This document shows positions 9,449 through 20,306 of a DNA stretch of 64,000 nt, one piece after another (position 1 is the first letter of the stretch; every line of letters begins with the position of its first letter). The position numbers and the translations under genes were made by a program. Source of the stretch: Pelagibius sp. Alg239-R121 (GTDB lineage Bacteria > Pseudomonadota > Alphaproteobacteria > Kiloniellales > Kiloniellaceae). The stretch covers positions 434,001-498,000 of the forward strand of contig NZ_CAMZOF010000004.1 in the NCBI RefSeq assembly GCF_947331435.1, in the 5' to 3' direction. Below the pieces are notes generated by a model, which saw nothing but the letters and a program-made list of their open reading frames with translations, had not been told where the DNA came from and made no database searches.

Positions 9449-9518
9449 CGTCAACAGGCTCGAAGAACCGAACTGATTCGCTAGGCAAAAGAGGCTGCGT
9501 TCTGCGGCTTGCCGAAGA

Positions 9519-10867
<1,349 letters not shown>

Positions 10868-11383
10868 TTAGACGACCTTTTTCACCAGATTCAGGAACTG
10901 TGCACGCTCGTCGTCGGACAATGGCCCCAAAATCTCATTGTCCACACGCTTCGCGCCAGCCAGAAGCTCTTCCACTGTTTTGTGTCCAAGCGGCGAGAGA
11001 CTCAAGACCATCCGTCGACGGTCCGTAGAATCCGGGATGCGTTCAATCATGCCGCGCTCGTGTAAACGGCGGATGACGCCCTGAATCGTTGCTGGATCCA
11101 TGGCGGCATAGCGCCCGAGCTTATTCTGCGACAGCTGGCCTTTTTCATGCAGCCTTGCCATCGCAAAGAACTGGGTGGGAGTGATCTGGTGTTCGCCCAG
11201 AATCGACAAGAAAATCGCAGACGCGCGCTGGTGAGCGCGACGCAGCAAGTGGCTGATCTGTTGGTCAAGCACAAACTGCTCCTGCGAATCTTCAGATTTA
11301 TCTTCAATTGACGCCGGCAAAATACTCAATTTACTTACCTTCGGTATCCGATTTCCATCGTTCAGGGAAAGAATCCCAGTCAA
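10868..11383 (-). CDS. MarR-family transcriptional regulator
   Basis: The 171-residue protein has the MarR winged-helix core: HQITPTQFFAMARLHEKGQL, then LGRYAAMDPATIQGVIRRLHERGMI and the wing DSTDRRRMVLSLSPLG. The N-terminal 35 residues (before FVLDQQISHLLRRAHQ) are unusually long and may be partly untranslated if a later start is used. It lies between the histidine ammonia-lyase and reductase genes on the same strand. A short inverted repeat TAGAC-CGA-GTCTA at 11400-11412, just upstream of the start, is a candidate self-operator. Similar MarR proteins often respond to aromatic acids, but nothing here shows the ligand. Confidence 0.9.
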   Translation of the reverse strand: MTGILSLNDGNRIPKVSKLSILPASIEDKSEDSQEQFVLDQQISHLLRRAHQRASAIFLSILGEHQITPTQFFAMARLHEKGQLSQNKLGRYAAMDPATIQGVIRRLHERGMIERIPDSTDRRRMVLSLSPLGHKTVEELLAGAKRVDNEILGPLSDDERAQFLNLVKKVV

Positions 11384-11527
11384 ATATTGGTATTTATATT
11401 AGACCGAGTCTATTCCCTATTGGTGGAAATATAGCCTCAACTATGGCGAGCGTCTACGAGTAAGAGCCAAGACATCCCATTACTGGTATCAAAAATTGAT
11501 AATTAATCATATTACCACAACTTTAAA

Positions 11528-13036
11528 TCATAGGCAAAAGCTGTTGGAGAGTATAAGTCTTTGAATTGTTTCGATATCTCTTCCGATCTGTCGATCATTG
11601 TCCAAAAATGGCACCGATTTGCGTATCAGCTGCAGATATTTCGCCAGTTTTGGGCTGCTTACCAGAGGTTGGCGCAGGTCAAGGCCCTGCGCGGCGGCGA
11701 GCAGTTCCGTCGAGACGATGTGACCGGTGTTTTCGGCCATGTCTCCAAGGCGTCTGGCACCATGGGTGGCCATACTGACATGGTCTTCCTGATTGGCTGA
11801 AGTCGGCAGGCTGTCGACCGAGGTGGGGTGAGCTAAACCCTTGTTTTCACTTGCCAGAGCAGCCGCCGTGACATGGGCGATCATGAAGCCTGAATTCAGG
11901 CCGGGCTCGGCCACGAGAAAGGCCGGCAGGCTGGACATCGTCGCATCCGTCAGCAGAGCGATCCGGCGTTCGGAGATTGCGCCGATCTCTGCGATGGCGA
12001 GGGCCAGCATGTCGGCTGCCAGGGCCACCGGTTCCGCGTGAAAGTTGCCGCCCGAGAGGATATCGCCGGCCTCGGAAAAGACGAGAGGATTGTCGGAGAC
12101 GGCATTGGCCTCGCGCGTGAGCATCTGGCTTGCCTGCCGCATGACATCCTGCGCGGCACCCATAACCTGTGGCTGACAGCGCAGGGAATAGGGATCCTGT
12201 ACCCGGTCGCAGGCCAGATGCGAGCCCCGGATCTGGCTGCCGGCAAGAAGTTCGCGAAGCTGCGCCGCAACCTCGATCTGGCCTGGTTGTCCGCGTAATT
12301 CGTGAATGCGCGGATCAAAAGGCGTGTCGCTGCCAAGCGCGGCATCGACCGACATGGCGCCGGCAACGATGGCGGACTCGAACAGCCTTTCGCTAAGGAA
12401 TAGACCTTCAAGCGCAAGCGCCGTCGAGACCTGAGTGCCGTTCAACAGGGCCAATCCTTCTTTTGCAGCCAGCTCCACCGGCGCAATACCCAACTGGGCC
12501 AAGGCCTCGCCGGCCTCCAGGATGCGTCCCTTGAGGCTCACCTCGCCGACCCCCAAAAGCACACCCGAGAGGTGGGCCAGAGGAGCCAGATCGCCCGATG
12601 CGCCGACGGAACCCTTGGCAGGGATCACCGGATAGGCTCCGGCATTAAACAACGCGATCAGGCGATCGATCACTTCTCGCCGTATGCCGGAGAAGCCGCG
12701 CGCCAGAGCATTGATCTTAAGCAGGAGGATCAGCCGCACAACCCGGTCCGAAAGCGGGGCGCCGACGCCGGCGCTATGGGAAAGCACCAGGCGGCGCTGT
12801 AGTTCAGTGACTTGGTCGTTTGGGATCGAAGTCTTAGCGAGCACGCCGAAGCCGGTATTGACGCCATAGACCGTGCGGCCTTCGCGCAGCACCGCCGCGA
12901 CGGTTTCGGCCGAAGCATCGATCGCATCGGCGCAGGCCGGATCCAGCGTGAGGGCTTGGCTGCCCGACCAGAAGCTGCGGAGGTCGTCCAGGGTGAGTTG
13001 ACCCGGCGAAAGCAAGAAGGACCCGTTGTCAGTCAT
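11528..13036 (-). CDS. hutH: Histidine ammonia-lyase (HAL/PAL family)
   Basis: The 502-residue enzyme, starting at the ATG at 13034-13036, carries the Ala-Ser-Gly triad at 146-148 ([12 protein letters not shown]) that cyclises to the MIO electrophile. It has the active-site segment [11 protein letters not shown] at 56-66 and [14 protein letters not shown]. This is the first step of histidine catabolism (histidine to urocanate plus ammonia). The frame can be extended 19 codons upstream, but that part crosses the palindrome at 13051-13066, so the shorter start (GGGAA at about -10) is preferred. No hutU, hutI or hutG lies alongside. Tyrosine or another aromatic substrate cannot be excluded for the family, though the operator favours histidine. 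Confidence 0.9.
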   Translation of the reverse strand: MTDNGSFLLSPGQLTLDDLRSFWSGSQALTLDPACADAIDASAETVAAVLREGRTVYGVNTGFGVLAKTSIPNDQVTELQRRLVLSHSAGVGAPLSDRVVRLILLLKINALARGFSGIRREVIDRLIALFNAGAYPVIPAKGSVGASGDLAPLAHLSGVLLGVGEVSLKGRILEAGEALAQLGIAPVELAAKEGLALLNGTQVSTALALEGLFLSERLFESAIVAGAMSVDAALGSDTPFDPRIHELRGQPGQIEVAAQLRELLAGSQIRGSHLACDRVQDPYSLRCQPQVMGAAQDVMRQASQMLTREANAVSDNPLVFSEAGDILSGGNFHAEPVALAADMLALAIAEIGAISERRIALLTDATMSSLPAFLVAEPGLNSGFMIAHVTAAALASENKGLAHPTSVDSLPTSANQEDHVSMATHGARRLGDMAENTGHIVSTELLAAAQGLDLRQPLVSSPKLAKYLQLIRKSVPFLDNDRQIGRDIETIQRLILSNSFCL

Positions 13037-13050
13037 AGTATCGTTCCCAA

Positions 13051-13066
13051 AGTTGTATATACAACT
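13051..13066. promoter_or_regulatory. Perfect 16-bp palindrome, HutC-like operator upstream of hutH
   Basis: AGTTGTATATACAACT is fully self-complementary and ends 15 bp upstream of the hutH start codon. The TTGTATATACAA core resembles sites recognised by GntR-family HutC repressors of histidine utilisation genes, which respond to urocanate. That resemblance is from general knowledge of the family. No hutC gene is visible in the window. Confidence 0.75.
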
Positions 13067-13252
13067 TCTATTCCGGATTTCGCAGCAGGTCAATCGTCCG
13101 TTCGGCGGCCTCTACGAAGCTGGTCGGAATGTGGAGATGCGATCTTTGAACCCTGCCGCTCCGGCATTCCTTGGCAAGGTGAAAGATGACTGTGGTGATA
13201 AGGTGTACTGGCAATTCTTGTGCAATTGCCTGCGTGGGTGTATCAGCCACCA

Positions 13253-13744
13253 ATGACTTCAGATACACCCTTTTGGCGCCACAAAGCCCTGGACGATTTG
13301 ACCAGGGATGAGTGGGAGTCGCTCTGCGACGGCTGCGGTAAATGCTGTCTTATCAAGCTCGAAGACGAGGACAGCGGTGATATCATCGCAACCGACGTGA
13401 CCTGCAAGCTATTGGACCTTGGCACCTGCCGCTGCAGTCAATACGAGCAGCGCACTCGCTATGTCCCTGATTGCGTGGCCTTGACGCCCGAGAACATCGG
13501 TTCTCTCGCTTTTATGCCTGCGACCTGTGCTTACCGGCTACTGGCGGAAGGCAAGCCTCTCGAAGACTGGCATCCATTGGTCAGCGGCGACCCGGATTCA
13601 GTCCATCGGGCGGGTATGTCCGTGCTCAACCGTGTGGTTCCGGAAACTGAAGTCGAGGATGCGGATCTTGAAGATCATGTCATCGAGTGGTTCGATGGGG
13701 AAGCGCCCAGCGGAGAGCAGGATACAGACGACGATGCAGCTTGA
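13253..13744 (+). CDS. YcgN/YkgJ-like CxxCxxCC cysteine-cluster protein (UPF0260)
   Basis: The 163-residue product starts at the ATG at 13253 with [20 protein letters not shown], typical of the UPF0260 family. The characteristic cluster is [16 protein letters not shown], followed by further conserved cysteines in [17 protein letters not shown] and a late [18 protein letters not shown] segment. These cysteines probably bind zinc or an iron-sulfur cluster; the cellular role is not known. The last 11 bp overlap the next gene, indicating translational coupling with the Cys-rich protein that follows. The C-terminal 25 residues are acidic and probably disordered. Confidence 0.88.
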   Translation: MTSDTPFWRHKALDDLTRDEWESLCDGCGKCCLIKLEDEDSGDIIATDVTCKLLDLGTCRCSQYEQRTRYVPDCVALTPENIGSLAFMPATCAYRLLAEGKPLEDWHPLVSGDPDSVHRAGMSVLNRVVPETEVEDADLEDHVIEWFDGEAPSGEQDTDDDAA

Positions 13745-14510
13745 GGAGATCCGGCAGGCGGCTGCGCAGCAGGGTTTGCTGCTCCGGGGTGGATTTCATC
13801 CAGACACTGACGATACCGTCCCGCTGCTTGCAAACGGCCGTCGGCCGTCGACGATATTGTTGCTGGGAAACGCTGGTGATGGGATGTGGCAGGCTTTCCG
13901 GGTCTCTCCCGAGGGTCAGGGGGACCCCGGAGTTCCCGGTCAAACCTCCAGTGATCAAACCTCCAGTGATCAAACCTCCAGCGATCAAACCTCCGCCGAT
14001 CAGGATACCGCCGGCGCTCTGGGCCCGATGGACCGCTGGAGCCTTCGCGTTATCTCGGCGTTGGCCGACAACCTGAATGCCGAAGCGGCTTTTCCCTTTG
14101 GCGGACCGCCTTATTTCCCCTTTCAGCTTTGGGCTCAAAGATCCGAACCACTCTGGCCGTCACCCCTCGGCGTTCTGATCCATCAAACACACGGGCTGTG
14201 GCACGCCTACCGGGGCGCGCTTTGCTTCGACGTGCGGATCGATATTCCATCAGCCACAGGTGAGACATCGCCCTGTGAGACCTGCCTGGATCAGCCTTGC
14301 CTCTCGAGCTGCCCGGTCGCCGCTTTCTCAGGAAACGGTTACGACGTGCCGGCCTGTGCCACCCATCTTGCGACACCGGCCGGCGCGGACTGTATGGAGC
14401 TGGGATGCCGGGCCCGCCGGGCCTGTCCGATCGGTGTCTCCTCCCGTTACGAACCGGAACAGGCTGCTTTTCATATGCGGGCCTTTTTGACTGCCCGTCC
14501 AAAACCCTGA
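13734..14510 (+). CDS. Cys-rich ferredoxin-like protein with internal pentapeptide repeats
   Basis: The ATG at 13734 lies inside the end of the preceding gene and gives 258 residues. The C-terminal half has two cysteine groups: [18 protein letters not shown] and, later, CATHL with [15 protein letters not shown], a spacing suited to two 4Fe-4S clusters. The middle part ([20 protein letters not shown]) is conserved-looking. A QTSSD repeat at about residues 70-89 is encoded by four tandem 15-bp units. Relatives are annotated only as ferredoxin-like proteins, and no substrate can be given. Coupling to the UPF0260 protein suggests a joint role in metal or iron-sulfur handling, which is inference. 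Confidence 0.75.
   Translation: MQLEEIRQAAAQQGLLLRGGFHPDTDDTVPLLANGRRPSTILLLGNAGDGMWQAFRVSPEGQGDPGVPGQTSSDQTSSDQTSSDQTSADQDTAGALGPMDRWSLRVISALADNLNAEAAFPFGGPPYFPFQLWAQRSEPLWPSPLGVLIHQTHGLWHAYRGALCFDVRIDIPSATGETSPCETCLDQPCLSSCPVAAFSGNGYDVPACATHLATPAGADCMELGCRARRACPIGVSSRYEPEQAAFHMRAFLTARPKP
13941..14000 (+). repeat. Four tandem 15-bp in-frame repeats
   Basis: The unit CAAACCTCCAGTGAT occurs at 13941, 13956, 13971 and 13986; the last two copies differ by one and two bases. Each unit encodes Gln-Thr-Ser-Ser-Asp (last copy Gln-Thr-Ser-Ala-Asp). The unit length keeps the frame, so copy-number change would lengthen or shorten a flexible linker without a frameshift. Confidence 0.95.
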
Positions 14511-14613
14511 TCGCACGCTTTCAAAGAAGTGAAGTGCAGACGTTTAGGCTTTGGTGGGAATCTCTGAGGGAAGATGTATCTTTGCGACCGCGTCGATATT
14601 TGGAGAGAACCGA

Positions 14614-15312
14614 GTGACGAAAAAGATAATCCTGATCGATCATCCCGTCGGAAAGCGCGACGACCGCGCCTCGCGAATGCTGTCTGAGCGTGGCTATGAA
14701 GTGCACTGGGTTTCTCCAGGGCGTGGCGACAGCCTGCCGGATCCCGCCGCGATTTCCGACTATGTCGGTGCCGTGGTTTACGGCGGTCCGGAGAGCGCCA
14801 ACGACGATCGGGAAACACCCTACATTGCCCAGGAAATCGACTGGGTTGGCCGCTGGGTGGCCGCTGAAAAGCCTTATCTGGGCATCTGTCTTGGCGCCCA
14901 GTTGCTGGCCCGCAGCCTCGGTGCCAAGGTGTCGCGGCATCCAGAGGGAGCCCATGAAATCGGTTATGTAGAAGTGCAGCCTACGCAAGCCGCCAACGGG
15001 TTTCTCGGCGCGCCTTTACATGTCTACCAGTGGCACAAAGAGGGTTTCGAGCTCCCCGAGGGTGCCGAGCTGTTGGTGAGCGGTTCGGTCTTTCCCAATC
15101 AGGCTTATCGGTTGAGTGAAAACATTTACGGCATCCAATTCCATCCGGAAGTCACACCGGAGATCTCGCAGCGCTGGATTAAGGAGGCGGGGCATATGCT
15201 TGTAGAGCCCGGCGCCCATTCGGCTGAACGGCAGATCGCCGACAGCAAGCGGCATGACGCGCCGCTCGAGGACTGGTTGGGTGGATTTCTGGACCAATGG
15301 CTTAAGAGCTAG
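14614..15312 (+). CDS. Class I glutamine amidotransferase (GMP synthase GATase-like)
   Basis: The 232-residue protein uses a GTG start at 14614, with a GGAGAG ribosome site just upstream; the frame can be opened further upstream but without conserved sequence. It has the triad signatures of type 1 amidotransferases: nucleophile Cys in YLGICLGAQLLARSLG, and His/Glu in GIQFHPEVTPE. QWHKEGFELPEGAELLV is typical of the stand-alone GATase group often called GMP synthase-like. The domain hydrolyses glutamine to deliver ammonia or deglutamylates a substrate; no synthetase domain is fused. It is probably monocistronic. Confidence 0.9.
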   Translation: MTKKIILIDHPVGKRDDRASRMLSERGYEVHWVSPGRGDSLPDPAAISDYVGAVVYGGPESANDDRETPYIAQEIDWVGRWVAAEKPYLGICLGAQLLARSLGAKVSRHPEGAHEIGYVEVQPTQAANGFLGAPLHVYQWHKEGFELPEGAELLVSGSVFPNQAYRLSENIYGIQFHPEVTPEISQRWIKEAGHMLVEPGAHSAERQIADSKRHDAPLEDWLGGFLDQWLKS

Positions 15313-15468
15313 GGGTTCTTCCGCCAAGCGGTTAGGTTCCATCAATAGTGTCCTGGCCACGAGAACAGTAGTGGTTACTGTTGCGTCATGATTGGCTTAG
15401 TGTGGCCGCGATCCCCTTCATTTTTCCGTTCAGTTGAACGCGCCAGCTGTCTTCATAGGGTTTTAAGC

Positions 15469-15753
15469 TTAAGACGAGACCAGCGCACCTCCGGCCCGAA
15501 CCAGGCGGTGCCCGAGAAGTCCCAGGGCCTTGCCAAATATCGAAACGGCTTTTTTTCTCAAACCTAATGTTGAGCCCTGGTAGAGACCGGGCCGAACTGA
15601 GGATGACTGCTTCGCCTTTTCCCAAGGTAAATAGTGATTGGCGGGTATTTCCACACCTGCGGCGTGGGACATGCTGCGGAAAATGAGATCCATGGTATAA
15701 ATTTCCTCATCCATGAGAGATTGCAAAATCTCGTTTAAATTCCTTCTGTGCAT
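15469..15753 (-). CDS. Small hypothetical protein
   Basis: A 94-residue frame on the minus strand starts at the ATG at 15753 and lies 84 bp from the divergent LysR gene. The sequence has a mixed helical N-terminus (NEILQSLMDEEIYTMDLI), a short PANHYLPWEKAKQ segment, and a basic amphipathic tail (LGHRLVRAGGALV) like those of other small alphaproteobacterial proteins of unknown role. No domain is recognised. It is the only plausible frame in this gap, but coding status rests on composition and divergent placement only. Confidence 0.4.
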   Translation of the reverse strand: MHRRNLNEILQSLMDEEIYTMDLIFRSMSHAAGVEIPANHYLPWEKAKQSSSVRPGLYQGSTLGLRKKAVSIFGKALGLLGHRLVRAGGALVSS

Positions 15754-15837
15754 ATTATTTGATTGAATGTAGAGGGATCGACAAACGATCAATTTTAATC
15801 GATGGATTAGTTTTTTTGTATATGGATCGAGGATGAA

Positions 15838-16722
15838 ATGCGCCGCCTGCCGCCCCTGAATGCGCTACGCTCTTTCGAGGCGGGTGCCCGTAGTCTGAGC
15901 TTTACCAAAGCCGCCGCGGAGTTGAACGTGACCCAGGCTGCGGTCAGTCATCAGGTGAAATCCCTGGAGGAGCAGCTGGGTTTCAAGCTGTTTCACCGCC
16001 TGACACGGAAGCTGGTATTGACGGAAGAGGGGCAAAAGCTGTTGCCGATACTCAGCGAATCCTTTGACCGGATCGCGGTCACCATCCGGGATCTGCAGCG
16101 CGGCGCCGACGATACAAATCTATCGGTGTCATTGACTCCGGCCTTTTCTTCCAAGTGGTTGGTCAAGCGGCTGGGGCGGTTCTGGCATCTTCATCCTGAG
16201 ATCGATCTGCGGCTGCATCATTCCCTGCAACTGGTAGATTTCGTCGCCGATGAGATCGACGTGGCCATACGGGCCGGCAATGGAAAGTGGCCGGGACTTA
16301 CGACTGAGTTCCTGCTGGATATCGATATGGCTCCGGTCTGCAGTCCGGCTCTGCTGGAGGGGCCGAACCCTTTGCGAAACCCATCGGACCTGAAACACCA
16401 CACTCTCTTACACGAAGACAATCATGAGGATTGGGTATCCTGGCTGACGCTGGCCGGCGTCGGTGATGTCGAGCCGCGCCGGGGCACCATCATCGACGAT
16501 CCGTCGGTGTTGATCGAAGCCGTCGCCTCAGGCCGCGGTGTCGCGCTTGGCCGAATTTCACTGATCGGCGATGATCTTGCCTCGGGCAGGCTCGTGCGGC
16601 CCTTTGACCTTTGCCTTGAGTCCAGTATCGGATACTACCTGGCCATGCCTACCGACGCATTGAAGAAGCCCAAGGTCCAGGCTTTCCGGGAATTTGTACT
16701 GGCCGAGGTAGCCGCTGGTTAG
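15838..16722 (+). CDS. LysR-family regulator, GcvA type
   Basis: The 294-residue protein has the GcvA-like N-terminus RRLPPLNALRSFEAGARSLS and helix-turn-helix FTKAAAELNVTQAAVSHQV. The effector domain shows FSSKWLVKRLGRFWHLHPEI, DVAIRAGNGKWPGL and the terminal region AVASGRGVALGRISLIGDDL typical of this subgroup. Such regulators control amino-acid or beta-lactamase genes in other bacteria. Here the only divergent neighbour is the small hypothetical gene, and the downstream DUF3604 gene is convergent, so no target is evident. Confidence 0.92.
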   Translation: MRRLPPLNALRSFEAGARSLSFTKAAAELNVTQAAVSHQVKSLEEQLGFKLFHRLTRKLVLTEEGQKLLPILSESFDRIAVTIRDLQRGADDTNLSVSLTPAFSSKWLVKRLGRFWHLHPEIDLRLHHSLQLVDFVADEIDVAIRAGNGKWPGLTTEFLLDIDMAPVCSPALLEGPNPLRNPSDLKHHTLLHEDNHEDWVSWLTLAGVGDVEPRRGTIIDDPSVLIEAVASGRGVALGRISLIGDDLASGRLVRPFDLCLESSIGYYLAMPTDALKKPKVQAFREFVLAEVAAG

Positions 16723-16769
16723 GGCAGCTCGACTTTTAGTGACTCCGCCTTGTGTCCCAGTGCCTCGAT

Positions 16770-19091
16770 TTAAACGGGTTCTGAGTCTTTGCGATAAGCA
16801 AAAACCGGGCTGCTCCAGGCCTGAAAGCCATCCTCTGTATACACCGAAATCCAGAGCGGATTGTCACCGACAGGGTTAAGAGGGATGGTGACCGTCTCGG
16901 TCATCTGGCGCGTTTCAAGCATCTCCGGCAGCCGAAACAGCTTTATCCTGCGCTCCAATCCGCCGGCTTCCATGATGTGATCTTCCAATCCGATTTCTGG
17001 ATAGGGCAGCGCGAGAGTGCCGTGGTTGGTGACGATTTCGGCCGTACCTTCCCCGGCCTTATCCAGCCAGACATCGAAACCGCCATAGTTTCCTGTCGTC
17101 ACAGCCTCAAAGGTGACGGTATCTTTCGCGCTTATCTCCAACAGCCGTTCATGATTCCAGGCATTGATCTTTTCCATCCTGCCGATGGTGGCGCCTTGGA
17201 AGCTGGCGTGGCCTTCCCACAGGCTGTCGCGTCCCCGTCCGCGATATTCGGCTCCGCTCCAGAGAACGCGAATGCGATCACCCAAATCCGCCTCGTCATA
17301 GGGTCTAAGAGTCTGAAGAACCTCGGTTCCGTTTCGGATTTCAATCCGTTCGATCGGCGCCTGCGCAATGACTTCAAGGCTCAGTGTCACGGCTTCGTCG
17401 TCGGTTTGAACGATATCGCCCATCATGACATGATTGACCGGTTTCGAAGGGGTATCGTTAAAGACTTTAGGGTCCTGGTCAAAGAGCACGCCTCCGCCCG
17501 GCAGGGAAACACGAACATCCATATGAAGACGCGTTCCGGTCGTGCCGTAGTGATGGCGGCGCCGGAGGCAATCGAAGATCGCGTCCCTTGAGAGTTCTTG
17601 GGTCAAGAAACAAGTTAAGCCGCCATAGGCACCGAATGTCGAAGCGCCCGGATAGCTCGCGCCGGGTCGTCCCTTATGGCCGTCGCTGTTACAAACCACG
17701 CCGCTGCGATGACCAAGCGGAAAGCCGTCCGTCAGCAGCCATTCAAAAGTTCCCCAAGCCGAATGAATTTCCATTGCGGTTTCGAACTTAGGGTCGTGGG
17801 CAAAACCGATGTCGGCGTAGCGCCCACCGACATGCGCATAGACCACCGCATTCTCGCCTTCAAGACTCTGAAACAACTTGGCCGCGTCGGGCGCGTCGGT
17901 ATCAAGGTCAGACCGATCGGTGAGCAAGGCGTGGGAGGAGCGCCGGATCTGCCGGCCTTCATCCCGGAAGAAGACATTCCGATCTCCGCCAACTGCCGTA
18001 TTGCCGGACCATTCGTAACCGGGAAAAGTGACGAAAGTTCCCTCCTCGTTGTATTCCGCCGTCAGTTCGTTCAGATATTTCCAAAAGGCATTATTGACCT
18101 GGAAGTCGTTGGCCTGATGGCCGGTGACATCAAGAAAGGCCTTGTTGCGGGCGAAGTCGAAATACTGGCGCGATGTGGTGACGCCGATCGACTCGCCGCT
18201 TTGGCCATGCAGGTCTCCCCAGTATCCTGAGACCTCACCCTTTCGTACGATAAGGGGGTGGGATTCAGCGACTGTCGCTGCATCCTGGTCCAGGACAGTT
18301 ATCCGCAAGATGCCTTCCTGCGATACGCTCAGGTTCTCAAAGCTGACCGATTTCTTGCCCTTTTCGTAAACATACTCCGACGGCAGTCCGGAAACCGGAA
18401 GGGTCGATTTGAAGGTAAAGCGACCGGATGCCTTGTCAGTTGGATTGCCCCAAATGTCCTCCGCCTTCAAGCCAAAGCGAAAGCTCTCTCCGGGCCGCCG
18501 GAGGCTGGGGAGTACGGCACGCCAGACGGCTGCCTTGCTGGGAATCACCGCGATCGCAAGTGTCTCGGGAATCGGCACGAAATGCCCGACGGCACAGACA
18601 TCGGCCAGAACCTTGAACTCAAAGCCGGCTTCGACAAAGGTCTGCATTACCATCCCCCTCGACCCACCCGAGGTGTCACCAAATACGACCGTAATCCTGT
18701 CGCCTTCACGCAGGAAACCGCCCATGACACGGACCGTAAGTGTCTTCCAACGCGGTCGTGGCGATATGCCGTAGCGGCTGTATTCTACGTTCAGCGGCAC
18801 CCCGTTACTGGTCGTGGCCGTGACGTAATTGTCCGCTTGCGGATCTGTCGTCTGCATGCGCCCCCAATCTCCAAGCGCGCGGAAAACGATGCGAATAGCG
18901 CCTGTATCGTCCAATCCGTAGCGGCCCACCTGGTACGTCAGACGAAAGGTTTGAAGGCTTCTGACCTCAACCGGATTATTGGGCTCGAGCCGCGCATGGC
19001 CATAGAGTACCGGATCCTCGCCGGGTTGGGCCGCCGGCCAAACCTCACCCATTACGGTCTCGGAAACTGGTCCATCCAGATTGCTTGCCAT
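16770..19091 (-). CDS. DUF3604 family protein (PHP-like putative metal-dependent hydrolase)
   Basis: The 773-residue protein matches the DUF3604 pattern: an N-terminal beta-rich domain, then a PHP-like core beginning YWGDLHGQSGESIG, with ARNKAFLDVTGHQANDF, VTFPGYEWSGNTAVGGDRNV, VYAHVGGRYADI, EIHSAWGTFEW and VCNSDGHKGRPG. The spaced His and Asp residues in these segments are the expected metal ligands. No signal peptide is seen. The family has no settled biochemical function. It is divergent from a TctCBA uptake system and its GntR regulator, with a shared 205-bp promoter region containing a perfect palindrome, so it probably acts on the imported compound. That link is inferred. Confidence 0.85.
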   Translation of the reverse strand: MASNLDGPVSETVMGEVWPAAQPGEDPVLYGHARLEPNNPVEVRSLQTFRLTYQVGRYGLDDTGAIRIVFRALGDWGRMQTTDPQADNYVTATTSNGVPLNVEYSRYGISPRPRWKTLTVRVMGGFLREGDRITVVFGDTSGGSRGMVMQTFVEAGFEFKVLADVCAVGHFVPIPETLAIAVIPSKAAVWRAVLPSLRRPGESFRFGLKAEDIWGNPTDKASGRFTFKSTLPVSGLPSEYVYEKGKKSVSFENLSVSQEGILRITVLDQDAATVAESHPLIVRKGEVSGYWGDLHGQSGESIGVTTSRQYFDFARNKAFLDVTGHQANDFQVNNAFWKYLNELTAEYNEEGTFVTFPGYEWSGNTAVGGDRNVFFRDEGRQIRRSSHALLTDRSDLDTDAPDAAKLFQSLEGENAVVYAHVGGRYADIGFAHDPKFETAMEIHSAWGTFEWLLTDGFPLGHRSGVVCNSDGHKGRPGASYPGASTFGAYGGLTCFLTQELSRDAIFDCLRRRHHYGTTGTRLHMDVRVSLPGGGVLFDQDPKVFNDTPSKPVNHVMMGDIVQTDDEAVTLSLEVIAQAPIERIEIRNGTEVLQTLRPYDEADLGDRIRVLWSGAEYRGRGRDSLWEGHASFQGATIGRMEKINAWNHERLLEISAKDTVTFEAVTTGNYGGFDVWLDKAGEGTAEIVTNHGTLALPYPEIGLEDHIMEAGGLERRIKLFRLPEMLETRQMTETVTIPLNPVGDNPLWISVYTEDGFQAWSSPVFAYRKDSEPV

Positions 19092-19229
19092 TTCGGTCCT
19101 TACCTCTTGCTCACTCTCTGATTTCCTCCGCAGAAGCGCCGCGGTCCGTCAGACGAGTTTTGGTGTCTCTTCATGTTCGAGACGCATTGCAGTGTCCGCT
19201 GCAGAATCGTTCCTATAGACAGTTTGTCA

Positions 19230-19245
19230 AAAACTATATAGTTTT
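19230..19245. promoter_or_regulatory. Perfect 16-bp palindrome between DUF3604 and tctCBA genes
   Basis: AAAACTATATAGTTTT is fully self-complementary and lies 51 bp upstream of the tctC start codon and 139 bp from the DUF3604 start. The GntR-type regulator at the end of the tct operon is the natural candidate to bind it, because GntR proteins often control their own divergent operons through short AT-rich palindromes. Binding is inferred. Confidence 0.7.
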
Positions 19246-19296
19246 GCAAATCACGAACGGCGCTCTCAAAGATGCCGAGCCGAACAGGAGGACATC

Positions 19297-20292
19297 ATGA
19301 AATTTTCATCCGCCCTACGCGGGCAAATTCTTCGTGGATTAACGCGGCGCGGCGTCATGAGCCGCGGATTTGCGTTTTCCGTGGCGGCACTGGCTGGAAT
19401 TGCCGGCGTGACCGGCACCACCCAGGTTCAAGCCGAATACCCGGAGAAACCAGTTACGCTTGTCATCCCCTACAAAGCGGGTGGCAGTACCGAGACAATG
19501 GCGCGCGTGTATTCCAAGGCACTTGCTAAGGAGCTCGGGGCTAAGGTGATCGTGAAGACGCGCCCGGGCGCAGGCGGTGCGGTCGGCGCAACCGAGGTTG
19601 CGGCTGCTGCAGCGGATGGTCACACTTTGCTCTTTGCCGCATCTACGTCGCTGCTCTGGCCACCATTGACTCAGAAAGTCGAGTTCGATCTGGACAGCTT
19701 TGTCTATGTAGGTCAGATCACGGAGTATCAGCAGGCGATCGTCGCCAAGGCGGATGCCCCCTTTAACACGCTTCAGGAATTGATCGCTCATGCCAAAGAG
19801 AATGGCCTGAATTATGCCGATCAGAGTGCGATGTCCCGTGCCTACATCAACTATATCGGCGGCCTCGAGGGGGTGACCTGGACCGGTATCCCAACGAAGG
19901 GCGGCGGTGAGATGGTTCCGTTTCTGCTCGGCGGCAAGATCGACTTTGCCTGGAGCGGTGGTATCCATAACCGCTATGGGAGTGAAATGAAGGTACTGGC
20001 GTCGATGAACGGGACGCGCCTTCTGGCCTCGCCCGACACGCCGTCGATTGCCGAGCTCTACGGCATCTCAATGCCCAGCCAGGCCGTCATCGTCGTCCCA
20101 AAAGGCACGCCCGCCGACGTTGTTGCAAAACTTGAAAGCGCCATGGAACGGGCGTCCTCCGATGCGGATTTTTCGGACCTGGTCACGAACAAGCTCAAGT
20201 TTCCGGTCAAGTTCGTTGGGTCCGATGCGCTCGCGAAAGACATTGCGCAAACACTTGCCGGCTTGAAAACCGTGGTGGAGAAGACCCAATAG
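19297..20292 (+). CDS. tctC: Tripartite tricarboxylate transporter substrate-binding protein (TctC/Bug family)
   Basis: The 331-residue protein starts with a long signal region, with Arg-Arg at about 17-18 (TRRGVMSRGFAFSVAALAG) and cleavage likely after TQVQA, so it is periplasmic, perhaps by the Tat route. The mature part begins EYPEKPVTLVIPYKAGGSTE, a Bug-family signature, and continues with RPGAGGAVGATEVA. Such receptors bind carboxylated compounds and pass them to TctA/TctB. The next genes encode both membrane partners. The ligand is unknown; TctC proteins bind citrate, glutarate, terephthalate, solvents or many other acids. Confidence 0.92.
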   Translation: MKFSSALRGQILRGLTRRGVMSRGFAFSVAALAGIAGVTGTTQVQAEYPEKPVTLVIPYKAGGSTETMARVYSKALAKELGAKVIVKTRPGAGGAVGATEVAAAAADGHTLLFAASTSLLWPPLTQKVEFDLDSFVYVGQITEYQQAIVAKADAPFNTLQELIAHAKENGLNYADQSAMSRAYINYIGGLEGVTWTGIPTKGGGEMVPFLLGGKIDFAWSGGIHNRYGSEMKVLASMNGTRLLASPDTPSIAELYGISMPSQAVIVVPKGTPADVVAKLESAMERASSDADFSDLVTNKLKFPVKFVGSDALAKDIAQTLAGLKTVVEKTQ

Positions 20293-20306
20293 CCTAAGGC
20301 GTCCCG

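Noticed and set aside
11400-11412. TAGAC-CGA-GTCTA as a proven MarR operator
   Set aside because: The arms are only five bases; it is mentioned with the MarR gene but not listed as a separate site.
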